Of a stretch of 64,000 nt of DNA, positions 11,331 to 21,441 are shown in pieces; position 1 is the stretch's first letter; each line of letters opens with the position of its first letter. The DNA is taken from positions 372,001-436,000 of the forward strand of contig NW_024881845.1 in assembly GCF_019059575.1 (NCBI RefSeq). Reading direction: 5' to 3'. Source of the stretch: Amphibalanus amphitrite. Lineage: Eukaryota > Arthropoda > Thecostraca > Balanomorpha > Balanidae. Below the pieces are notes generated by a model, which saw nothing but the letters and a program-made list of their open reading frames with translations, did not search any database and was not told the origin of the DNA. The position numbers and the translations under genes are program-made.

Positions 11331-14300
11331 TCACATCCTGAGAAGCCTCCTGCTGCCGTCCTCTCCGCTGCCCGGGTATTTGGCCAGGTCGACCATATCC
11401 TCCTCCTCCTCCTGCGCGGCCAGCTGGTAGCCCTGGAGGGGTCCCACCGCCGGCCGGCCGACCCGGGCCGTCACCACCGCCACCGCCTGCATCACCAGAC
11501 ACACGGCAGTGCAGGCGGCCAGGGAGTAGGTGAGCGCCCGCGGCTCGACCGCCATCAGAGCGCCCACACCGGCCGGAAGCAGCATCTCGCCCAGCGCGCC
11601 GGCCACGACCAGCACAGCGGCCAGGCGGCTGCTGACGTGTACGTGCTGTTCGAGCCAGACCAGCGCGGCGGGGTACACGGACGACATGCCCAGGCCGGCC
11701 AGCGCTCCGCCGACCAGTAGCGCCGTGCGGTCCCAGCTGCCAGCGGCCAGCAGAACAGCGGAGCCGGCGGTGACCAGCGCGTAGTTGACGGCCAGCACGG
11801 CGGCCGGCCGGAGCACGCCGGCTATACACACGGACAGGGCCCGGCCGGTGGCGAACAGACCCCAGAACACCGAGGTCACGTAGGCACCACCCGCGCGCGA
11901 TAGGTGCACCTTGGAGTGGACTGAGAAACTCATCAGGAGCTGACCCATGGCCACTTCCATGCCCACATAAAAACACAGCACGATAGCCATGAGTGAGACC
12001 AGTGTACCAGTGTAACAGCGCGACGGACCGGCGCCGGCATCTGCGGACGGCACGGCACGCCGTGCGCGGGGGTCGTACACTAGTAGACCCAGGAAGATGA
12101 GAGCCACCAGAAGCAGCGAGCAGCTCACTAGGAGGTACAGCTGTGCCAGCGGTGGCACGCCACGCACCGCCGCGGCGCTCGACAGACGCGTTAGCAGCCC
12201 GTCCTCAGCTGAGGTATCGTCATAGGTGCCCGGCTTGTGAGGCTTAGGAAGCGGCGGAGGGGGCGAGGAGGGGGAGTCTGGTGTGGATGAGACAGAGACA
12301 GGGCTGGACTCGCGTCCACTGTCTACCTGAGAGTCTTGATTAGAGCTCGATTCCCCTTCACGACCGGGAGATGACACCTGACTAGGTGCACCCTGCTTTC
12401 CACTCCCCCGGCTGGGCTCCACCGCTCCTTGGCTAGCCGTCGGCAATGGAGCCGCGTTCAGGATTCCCGGTGCTGTGGCCGGCACGGCAGCGGTGGGTGG
12501 GACGGCCGGCACGCTCAGTCCCGGCTCCGTACCAACCACCTCCTCTGGGTCCCAGTCCTCCTCCGAGGGACCAAAGGAGTCCATTTCAGGGCGTTCAGAA
12601 AGGCCAGGCGCCGGTCTGACTTCGGCCGAAATCGGTCCGGGGTTAGAATCAGAGTCAGCTGCCTCAGGGGATGTGTTCGTGTCGGAGCCACTAGAGGCCA
12701 TCCCGGCGGAAGCCTCTGGCATGGCTTCAGCACTGACGGGTCTCCCCTCGTTGGTTGGGGAGGACATATCTGAGCTAGCACCAGAAGCAGGAGGTTCTGT
12801 GGCAATGGGACCACCGTAGGGCAGCTTTGGGCGCGGTAAGGCCGACTTTGAGACGGCATCCGAAGCGGAGCTGGGCTCAGATGCAAGAGAGGGCTGAGGA
12901 GGAGATGTAACAGCCTCATTGCCATCAACGGGGTCCAGCTTCGAGCCAACGACTTCAGACGCACCATCAGGAGCGTTTGTAGTATCTATAGGAGCGGCAA
13001 CATCAGAAATCGTTTCAGAAGCCAGAACCGTGCCGCCCGCAATGTTAGAAGCGGTCGTGGTAATCTCACCATACATCTGCTCACCTCCCTCCTTCCCATC
13101 ACTCGTCTGTCCTGTGTCATTACCATGTTCTTGTCCAGCCTCCGTTGCGATTACCTCCCCTCCAGCGCCCTTTCCGCTGTCTCCTGTCGCCGCAGCGTCT
13201 GGCGCAGACGTCGGTGATGAGGCATTCTCTCCTCCTGGGCTCGGTGTGGCGGACACCTCAGTGCTGTTCACTGCCTGCGCAGTGGAGGGGCTCTCCGTGG
13301 TGTTTGCAGGAGGGGTACGTGCCTCAGAGGTCGTAGCCGGGGGTTCCGGCTCAGCGGGGGCGGGGTGCAGCGCAGGCTTCAACGGAGGTCGTGCCCAGGT
13401 CTGGTCATGCTCGAGTTTGTTTCCGTCCGTGAAGACAGGTTTTGGCTTTGGTGTGTGCTGCATAGCAGGTTCTTCAATGGACTCGGAGGCGTTGAGGGTG
13501 CTTCCGATAGTAGTGGCATCTATCGGTGACTCGGTGAAGTTGAGGTTCGGGTTCATTGTCACGTCATACATTGCTCCTTCAGAGGCGTTTTGACCAGCAT
13601 TGGGGAGGTCAGTGTCTTCAGTGATATTAATCGGTAGCTGGAGCTTAGTTTCCGGAGTGGCATCGTTCAGGCTAACCTTCATCGCTGACGAATCGTCCCC
13701 ACTTGGCTGTGCAGTTGTTACGGGCGCAGCTGTAGGCGCAGAGTCATCGGCCGCCTGTGTCACGACCCTAGAGTTCTCCATTGCGACAACAGATGGCCCT
13801 ACCGTCGTATCGGTCGCAGACGTCTCCCCGTTCCCCACACCAGCCCCCATAGCTAGCTCTGTAGCATCACCAGCCGTCGGCTCATCCCCTGCACTCTCAG
13901 TCCCTCCAGTACTGCCTCCTCTCTCCTCTCCACTCTTCCCGTCCAGCGTCACCCCCTCCCTCCCAACCACACTCTTTCTTTCCTCTGCCGCTGTTACCTC
14001 CTCAGTCTCCCGTCCCTGCACCGTCGCGGGATGATCCTCCGGTGCTATAGCATCAACAGAGCGATGGATTCGCAGGGACGCGTCACCACCAGCCAACGCC
14101 AAACCGAGTTTGAAGTAGTGGGGTTCTACGCTGTCTCGTTTCACGGAGGAGACGTCCTGTACGCTCGCCGGTGGTTGAGTGACATAATCAATCACCTCAG
14201 AGATCGTCTCGCCGGGTATCTCGGTCGGGTTACTGGTCGGATCGTTCAGACCAGTCGGTAGGTTTACGGTATGGAGATGGTTTCGACCAAACAGAACCGC

Positions 14301-14449
14301 CGCTGTGCCATTGGGCGCCGGCCCGTGCGCGATGAATGGCACGGCTAGCAGCGGTGCGGCGAAGGCCCCCAGGCCGAAACTGAAGTGGATGGCCTGCATG
14401 TAGGGGCCGCTCGACTTGCCCCAGAGGTCCAGAAGCAGCACGTTACCGC
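11331..14449 (-). CDS. MFSD4B: MFSD4B-like exon 4 with 725-residue loop insert
   Basis: The acceptor is CCGCAG|GCGGTAAC at 14451-14450 and the stop is at 11331. The exon runs from the end of TM4 through TM5 (to about 14325). A single open segment then encodes the 725-residue loop (about 12150-14325), followed by TM6-TM12 and an acidic tail (EEEEDMVDLAKYPG). The loop frame is open for about 2.2 kb with uniform Ser/Thr/Pro/Ala/Glu composition and sequons such as NFT, NIT, NTT and NAS. That argues for real coding rather than a retained intron, though an internal splice cannot be excluded. Confidence 0.85.
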
Positions 14450-17400
14450 CTGCGGGCAGAAGGAGGGGGACAAGTAAGTGAGAAAATACAGAAGATGAGT
14501 GATACGACAGTCGACAAAGTACAGCTGAGACAAACGTGATGAGAAAGAATCGCTGGTAATACATACGACTCACGGGGTCTCACAGGTAGCAAAGACATCA
14601 CAGAACGGGAAATTACTTCTCCGTAAAAAGGCACCACGGTCTGCAGAGTTTGCAATTTCGGGGCTGGCCCAAAATTGGTTTCCACAGGTAACTTGGCAGG
14701 GCCAAAGTGACCACTTTCCTTTTCGTTACGCCTTTTTAGCACCCAATACCGTGAGTCGTGACACGTTAGACGTACAGATACAGCCTAGTCGGTTTTGCCC
14801 AAGGAAAGAGCACAGACGAGAATCACAGATGGGACACACATGATACAAAAATAAGTAAGCGAAAATCAGTAGCTGTCAATCACGCCAGGGGAGGTGATTC
14901 CTTACACGACAAAACCCGCATTCCAAGCAAATCCAGCTGTGTAAACTTTCCCCGGGAAAATATGCGACATGCCATCGCCAAAACAAACCGTTCCAAAAGG
15001 GAGAACCGTATTTCCAAAACAGCACCGAAGCATGCAGGTGATTTTTGTCGCACATTATAACAAAACATGTCAACAAACAAGTGGAATGTCCAGAAAAGAT
15101 GCCAGGCAGTTTCGGGGCCCCAGTACCTAAGTCAATTCATTGGCATTGGTACATTCCCTGCTGAATTTTGACACAAAAGAAGCAACGGCCTCCTTCCCAT
15201 GACACCACCATGTAACACATCTAACCAGCTTCCATTATACGTAATACATCCGTTCCCATCTCATGAGCCACCCGTGACCCTCGCCGCCCGTCTCACCTAT
15301 CCACAGCGCCACCTACCCGTGTCAACAAATCCAAGAGGCACTCCCAGCGCGGCGAAGCAGACGTTCAGCGAGAGGGCGCTGCGCAGCCACGGTACGGTAG
15401 CCATCCCGGCCGCGGCTAGCGCCATGCTCGCCAGCATCATCAGGAGGCGGTTCAGCTTGTCGAACAGCAGGCCGCCTGGAAGGAAGGTGACAGAGGGGTG
15501 GGGTTACAGTAAGAATCAGTAAGTGGCAGTTAGTGTATACGTGATCAAGGGGTTTGTGACGTTATAAAGTTCGAGAGTTGCTATTTTTTACAACAATGAT
15601 CGACTGTGAATGATTAGCAGACTTGAAACTCTACCAAGGCTCATATTTTTAACCAAAATTTATATGCATGCATACGTACGAAGCCTCAAACGTCAAGTAC
15701 ACTGGCAGGATCAACACTCAACACTCAACAGGTCGTACTGATGAATGGACAATGAATACTGTTAGCATGTATTAACGTTTCAATTAACATTGAGCAGGAC
15801 CCACAGGTGTTCAGAGCAGCCATTCGCCACCATCTGTACACGCCACGAAGACAGTACCAGAAAACGAGTTCTCCGGCCGGGTTTCTAACCTCAACATCCC
15901 GCAGCTCTAATCACCCGATACTGCCGCCCGACTAATGACTGTTTCGCGTTACAGCGTCGGGTCACAGGCTCTGGACGGGCAGAAGGTCTGGTGGAGGTCT
16001 CTCAGAGTCTACTGCGATGGACTCTGCTACCCCCGACACTCGACAGTGCCTATGTCATCTATTGAAGGAACCTGGGAGGAATTTCAGGAAAAGAGCATAT
16101 CAGACGCCCGGAAATGATCCGCCGTGGGGGCTATTTGAACTCTGCGTCGCCATACGCACGCAGCGGCACTCCGGGAAACATCAACAGTCCGCCAGGTCTG
16201 ATTGCATATATCGACGAGTCGCCTGCATCCCGAGACGGGCTTTCAGCTGCCAGGCCATCTGCATTCCTCTATGATCCATTCACCATTCAGTTCCGGGACA
16301 GGAGCAATATCATCAGAGTGCCAAGAATTTCCGATAACGCCCTCAGTCGAATCGCCATTTCGTGGAACTGGTCGCGCAAAAAAGGTATTGTTTGATGTAG
16401 CTCTGGTCGGATCCAATCAACGTTGGTTCTATCTAAAGATAATCTCGGCGAGAGCGGTCTCTCGTCGGCTTCAGTTGACACGCCAATGATCCGGCGGCAC
16501 GGCTATTTCTGGGGTGACAACACAAGCTATAAATAGTTATCTCCCGTAACACCGGAAACGGTACGAAAGGTTACCTTAGTCATTAGGCAAAAGCTAAAGG
16601 ATTGCCACTGCTTTATTGGTTCACTTTATGTAGAAGCGTGAATTGCTCAGCCGCGAATAGATCGTGGTTGAAAATAGAAGCACAATGTTCGAGGAAAGGC
16701 AGGAATGCCTCGCAAATCAACCACCACTCGTCAAAAAAGTAAGAATATCACTTGCCGTTGCCTATTATAAATATAACATTTATCACTTACCTGGCACAAA
16801 GGCAATGCACATTGGCTGAGTAGGTATATTGTATAAACATTAACAAAGGAATGATATTCGAGAAAAAAATCACCTGCATTTCGTCCCATGTTCCGCGCGT
16901 TACTCACTGATCATGGATCCCGCCAGGTATCCGAGAGCCCTCCAGAAGAAGAGCTGCGAGATTTGCGCCATCGAGACCGACACCTGGCTCTGGAGGTCGA
17001 GCAGCGTCGGGCCCGGCAGGGCGATGCACAAACCCTGCGGATGGATGAAAAGACAATGAAAGACTGCTGGGACCATGACGAAGTGAGGTACAGTTTACAA
17101 GTATGCAGCTTCAGCCAGTCCAACTGCATGAGTGTGAGGATGAAAAAATGCATGTAACGTAAGCAATTTTGAAAAAAAGTGAAAACGTTGGATCCTACCA
17201 AAGGGCCCTAAAACATACCAAAACTAATTCTACAAATAATTCTAACAATAAACTAGTCTATTCATAGATCTATTTAACATCCATGTAACATGGCAAGAAA
17301 AAGCATATCGCTCTTTCCCTACAATCTCACCAGGGTGAAGAACGACAGACATATTGTGAAAGTCTTGACGAGCGGCAGGCAGCGGCCGGCGGCGGTGTGC

Positions 17401-17522
17401 GGGCGGGGGCGGGGGCGGCGGCGGCCGGGGCGCGGGCGGGCCGGCGTCAGCAGGGCGGCCCGGTCCTGGAGGCCGTCGTCATCCTCCTCAGCAGCCGGAT
17501 CCGGCAGTGGCAGACCGCTCAT
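11331..17522 (-). CDS. MFSD4B: NaGLT1/MFSD4B-like MFS transporter with giant extracellular loop (4 exons)
   Basis: Four exons (17522-17331, 17034-16908, 15475-15317, 14449-11331) join in consistent phase into a 1198-residue protein. The family is the sodium-dependent glucose transporter 1 (NaGLT1/MFSD4B) branch of the major facilitator superfamily, a plasma-membrane sugar carrier. Evidence includes GYLAGSMISGLLFDKLNR (TM2 and motif A), FVDTGGNVLLLDLWG (TM4), MQAIHFSFGLGAFAAPLL (TM5), FYVGMEVAMGQ (TM7) and a C-terminal half with TM7-TM12. Known members are about 500 residues. Here residues about 202-926, between TM5 and TM6, are a Ser/Thr/Pro/Glu-rich segment with at least nine N-x-S/T sites. 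It is predicted extracellular because odd-to-even MFS loops face outside. The substrate is inferred from family only. Confidence 0.85.
15317..15475 (-). CDS. MFSD4B: MFSD4B-like exon 3
   Basis: The acceptor is TTCCAG|GCGG at 15477-15476 and the donor is GACACGG|GTAGGT at 15316. The exon is 159 nt, phase 1 in and phase 1 out. It encodes motif A (S)GLLFDKLNR, TM3 (LLMMLASMALAAAGM) and TM4 up to FVDT. Joining to exon 4 restores the family motif DTGGNVL. Confidence 0.88.
16908..17034 (-). CDS. MFSD4B: MFSD4B-like exon 2
   Basis: The acceptor is CCGCAG|GGT at 17036-17035 and the donor is ATCA|GTGAGT at 16907. The exon is 127 nt. It finishes TM1 (GLCIALPGPTLLDLQ) and encodes TM2 (QLFFWRALGYLAGSMI). 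The exon 1-2 junction reads FFTL-GLCIALPGPT, matching the family's TM1. Confidence 0.88.
17331..17522 (-). CDS. MFSD4B: MFSD4B-like exon 1
   Basis: The ATG is at 17522-17520 and the exon is 192 nt (64 codons), ending in phase 0 at FFTL|GTGAG (donor 17330-17329). The N-terminal 40 residues are acidic and then Arg/Pro-rich, as expected of a cytosolic tail. VKTFTICLSFFTL begins TM1. The GC-rich Arg/Pro tract comes from a (GGGGCG)n-like run and may vary in length. Confidence 0.8.
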
Positions 17523-17708
17523 GGCCGTCTCCTCTGGCCTGGCGGGGAGGGGAGGGTTAGATATAGGCCGGGAGGGAGGAGGTCTGAGTATGGCGTGTTA
17601 CGTGGGACTGGGAGGGGTGGAGCCTAGGCACACCAGCAATCAATGGATTTTGGTTTCCAGGAGGTATTTGAGTGGGTTAGGAATGCTAGCTTTCTGACCA
17701 TGAGAATG

Positions 17709-18040
17709 TTTTTTTTTTAATAAATTTAGCTCGAATGTTTGAATGGACGGATTGACAGAGCCGCAGCCCACGCTAAGCAGAGCTTGTTGCGTAGACCCCG
17801 ACCCCTACCGTCCGATCGCGCAATTCCGGGTAACGGGAGAATTTAGATGCCAAAGTTTTAACGTGCCCTTCAAAGCCGGGCACGGCCCGTCCCACTAAAC
17901 TGACTTCAACTGGCTGCTGCTGCTCCCACCAACCGCAGACCATCCCCGTCAGGAGTCTCAAATATCGAGCGCCGGAGCGTCTCGAACCCGGGCTCTCACT
18001 ACCGGGAGTCCAATGCTCTACCAACTGAGCTACGGGACAG
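17709..18040 (-). mobile_element. tRNA-derived SINE-like element
   Basis: On the minus strand a tRNA-like head starts near 18040. It has an exact pol III A box, TAGCTCAGTTGG (18032-18021), and a B box, GGTTCGAGAC (17988-17979). An unrelated 250-nt body and an A-rich tail (AAATTTATT then about ten A, down to 17709) follow. The anticodon and T arms do not fold as a functional tRNA, so a SINE fits better than a tRNA gene. I found no clear target-site duplication. It lies just upstream of the MFS gene's first exon. Confidence 0.65.
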
Positions 18041-18212
18041 GCAATTTACAGGGTTTAATCACTTTAAAGCACATGTGTCACCTCAAAATTTCTGGCCAAG
18101 GTGTACTGCAAAAGCCAAAGCCCATGTTTGCTTCTAAAGAGCAGCATTTTTTGGTGATCAAATAAGCTATCTTCAGGCGTTTATTTTGCTTCAGCAGAAA
18201 CTTATCTGGACA

Positions 18213-18877
18213 CAGGGTTGGCAAGGGGTGGCAAAAACTGGTTTTTGCCAGTGGTTTTAACCGGTTTAAACCGGCTGGCAGAAATCCCGGTGGCAAAAAC
18301 TGGCAAAACTGGATAAAACTCAGGTGGCCCAAACCACAACTTTTCTAGTTAGGAATGGATCTGAAATGTACAAATGCATTTCTGGATGTTATAGAGATGC
18401 ACCAAACATTCTGAAGTTTGCCTCATTACTTATCCCTGCTTAAAATGTCTATGCATGTCGGTAGACATCCCCCACAGAATGCATTTCCATGTAGGGGAGA
18501 GTGGGGCAAAGCTGCCACGGTAGGGTGCCGTGCGCATATCAGTGGCAGATACCCCTTCGCACTTCTGATTGTGCAGGACTCACTCTTGCACTGGCTCATT
18601 TGTCAACCCCAAAAGGCGTCTTACTGGTTCCTTATGGAGAGCCCATGAAAGTGTTTTTGAGTTATAGAACACTTCAACGGTCAATGTCACTTCTGTTTGA
18701 AAGCATAAAGCTTTCACCGAATTCTCCTTAAAATGTTTCATGTTCAAATCCATGTCTAGGCATATCATTGTGATGGTTTTTAGTTTTTGCCAGTTTTTGC
18801 CACTTTTTGCCGGTTAAAGCCGGTTTAAACCGGCAAATGGCATAAACTAGTTTTTGCCGGCAAAAATGCCAACCCTG
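18213..18877. mobile_element. hAT-type MITE, 665 bp
   Basis: The termini are CAGGGTTGGCA at 18213 and TGCCAACCCTG ending at 18877. They are flanked by a perfect 8-bp target duplication, TCTGGACA (18205-18212 and 18878-18885). An 8-bp duplication with CAGGG ends is diagnostic of the hAT superfamily. The subterminal regions repeat GGCAAAAACTGG and CCGGTTTAAACCGG. No transposase frame. Confidence 0.88.
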
Positions 18878-19226
18878 TCTGGACAACTCAAAGCTTTTTA
18901 CAAAACACATTAGCCCATTTTCATTCCATAAATGTATCATCCTCAGTGTTTAATGCTTTCTAATGATAGGGATACCAGGACTATGGCCAGGTAAAACTAG
19001 ATAGGTTCCCTACCTACTTATATGGAGGAGAGGCCTCTGGCCTATGGTTTTGGCCCTGGAAGTATTAGGCATGGATTAAGTCCTTAGAACTCATAGTCTA
19101 GAGCAGGTGAGCATATGTTCACCACACACAATTGCAATGCAACTGTTCAGAGTATTGACATGACTCCAAGCCAGTGGTGTCCATGCTCCATAGTGCCTAT
19201 TCCAAATAGATGAGTGCAATAAGGTG

Positions 19227-19998
19227 CAGAGCTGGGCAAGTGCGTTCCTTTAGTGCGTTCCTGCGTTCTTCCATACGTACGCACCACCCTTTTTAGGAAC
19301 GCAAGAACGCAGGAACGCAAGGTTTTTCAAAGGAACGCAAGTAAGAGGAACGCACCACCCGAAATTTTGAAGCGTTCCTGCGTTCTTGCGGAACCACCCG
19401 AAAAATTATATTGCTGCCAATGACCTCTGTGTCAAATGTTTGAATCTCGAGTACGTGTGTTTGCCGGTAGAGGCGCCACTTGTCGGTCGAATCGAAGAAG
19501 GCTTGCTTAGATTTAGTGGTGATGTTTACTATTCGATTCGGTTTCAGGCATTAAATGTGTAAAGATTTTTAGTGGTGATGTTTACTATTCGGTTCAGTTT
19601 CAGGCATTAAATGTGTAAAATAAATATGATAACTTTTACTAAGATACATCTTTTAACTTAACTATTGTTTTTAAGGAGGTCGTATTTTTGTTGAAAACCC
19701 TACGGATGATGTTCGTAAAACGTATTTCAGATATTCGATTCGGAAAAGAGATGTCGAGTTGCTTTTCGGCCCCACGTCGCCATTCTGGGTATTCTGTGAT
19801 CGATTCGCCCCGTGTTTGGTTGGGCCCGCGCCGCGTGGTTCGGCGGTATTTTTGAGGGAGGAACGCAGGAACGCAGGAACGCTAACGCACCGAACGAAAA
19901 AAAATGAGGAACGCTATTCCAGGAACGCACTAACCGCGGCCGGAGGAACGCAGGAACGCTAACGCACTACCGAAAATCGAGGAACGCGCCCAGCTCTG
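19227..19998. mobile_element. hAT-type MITE, 772 bp, GGAACGCA-rich
   Basis: The termini are CAGAGCTGGGCAAG (19227) and GCCCAGCTCTG (to 19998). The perfect 8-bp duplication ATAAGGTG is at 19219-19226 and 19999-20006. Both ends carry many GGAACGCA/TGCGTTCC copies, which are likely subterminal transposase-binding repeats. No transposase frame. Confidence 0.88.
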
Positions 19999-20006
19999 AT
20001 AAGGTG

Positions 20007-21433
20007 TTTAAAATTTTGACAACATGAAAGGAAATTCCCTTACCAAATCATGAGCATAAACAGCTACAGTGGTATGCATCTTCAAAATGTTTTTTTTTTC
20101 ATTTCAATGCTATGATTATGACATCACCAACAGAATCTGGCAAAATCTCGAGACTCTAGCTGTTTTCTGTTATTGGTCATCACTTCACACCTTAACTCCT
20201 TACAAATTGCATTGATGTCCATCAGGGCACCGCACACAGACCACACCTCAAGTCATTGGCCATAAATACGCCTCATTGCTAGGAATGCATTGGATATACG
20301 AGGAGCTCAATTTAAAAGCTACAAAGAGCCTGCTGTCTCCATATTCATTCAGCTCACCTGAATGTCACACATCAGGACAGAAAACACAGAACAAGATCAA
20401 TCCAGGCCCTGGATTGATCTTTTTCTGTGTTTCCAGGGGCTCTGGCCTCTGGGCGGTGTGGAGTCCGGGCCCTGGACCCCCCCACAATAATTTCACTTCC
20501 ATAATGCAGCCTAAAATATAATAAAGATGTGCATTTGGTGTTAGTAGAGCAGACGGCGCACAAAGGTTTTCCAACTGAGGAGAGGTGCTGTAGGTTTGTA
20601 GGTTGTGTTGTAGGGTAGGTTTGTAGGTTTGTAGGTTGTAGGTTTTGGTATTATTACAGAAAGAGTACGATCAGGAATGTCACTATAAAAGTCATACCAC
20701 ATGATACATTTTGACCTCCTGAGCTCATATCTGATAATTATTCATGGCGCAACTAAGTGCAATACACATGTGCAATATTTACACTGCCACCAACAGACGC
20801 CGGTTAGGTTAAGTTAGGTTTGTTTAGGTTTTGTTAGAAAGAAGCACCTCCGGGTATAGCGCCTTGGCCTCTCCTTGGTTGGAAAACCTTCGTGTGACGT
20901 CTGCTCTACTAATACCATGCATTTTTGGGTCGGACACCCGGTGCTGAGACTGTGGCAGAGCCCTTGAATCAATCAATGGCTGATCTTGAAATGATGAAGC
21001 CACTAAGCTACAAACATGAACAATCAACAAATGCTGTAAAATAACTTGTAACATCTACCTCTTAATTACCTTCTCATACAATTAGCAGTCTGCAAATGTA
21101 ATGCCACTTCAACTTTAACTTATGACAAACAGCACTGAACAGCACTGACGTTATCTTAACAAAATAAAGCAAGTGAGAGCGCTACGCATAAAATACAAGC
21201 ACAAAATTGAAATCCTGAAGCGCTCCACCCCGAAGAAATATCTCCACCCCTGCGGCAAGGTATATAAAAACACACAAACTGCCCTGCGGCTGCAGTTTGT
21301 TTATAGCATAGCAGTAGGAGATCGAAGATTTGGGAGCTGTGGAGTTGAGTAGGATAGTAAAATTGTTTCATCTATCACTAATTTGGTTGTGAAGTTTATT
21401 TATTATGTTAGTACTTTTTCAGTTTCATTTTCA
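20007..21433. other. Interval with short repeats; nothing coding recognised
   Basis: The interval holds an imperfect 25-bp hairpin with a 1-nt centre at 20384-20433 (AGATCAATCCAGG and its complement). It also holds a TAGGTTTG-type simple repeat at about 20588-20650 and TTAGG-like motifs at about 20803-20835. Confidence 0.4.
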
Positions 21434-21441
21434 GAACGATT

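Noticed and set aside
11323-14034. Long opposite-strand frames over the transporter exon (for example 11323-11976 and 12919-13593)
   Set aside because: They are low-complexity shadows of the true minus-strand exon in GC-rich sequence.
17960-18040. Functional tRNA gene
   Set aside because: A and B boxes are present but the anticodon and T stems do not pair, and a non-tRNA body with an A-rich tail follows. A SINE fits better.
20800-20835. Arthropod telomere repeat (TTAGG)n
   Set aside because: Only a few irregular TTAGG-like units in a T/G-rich tract; not an array.
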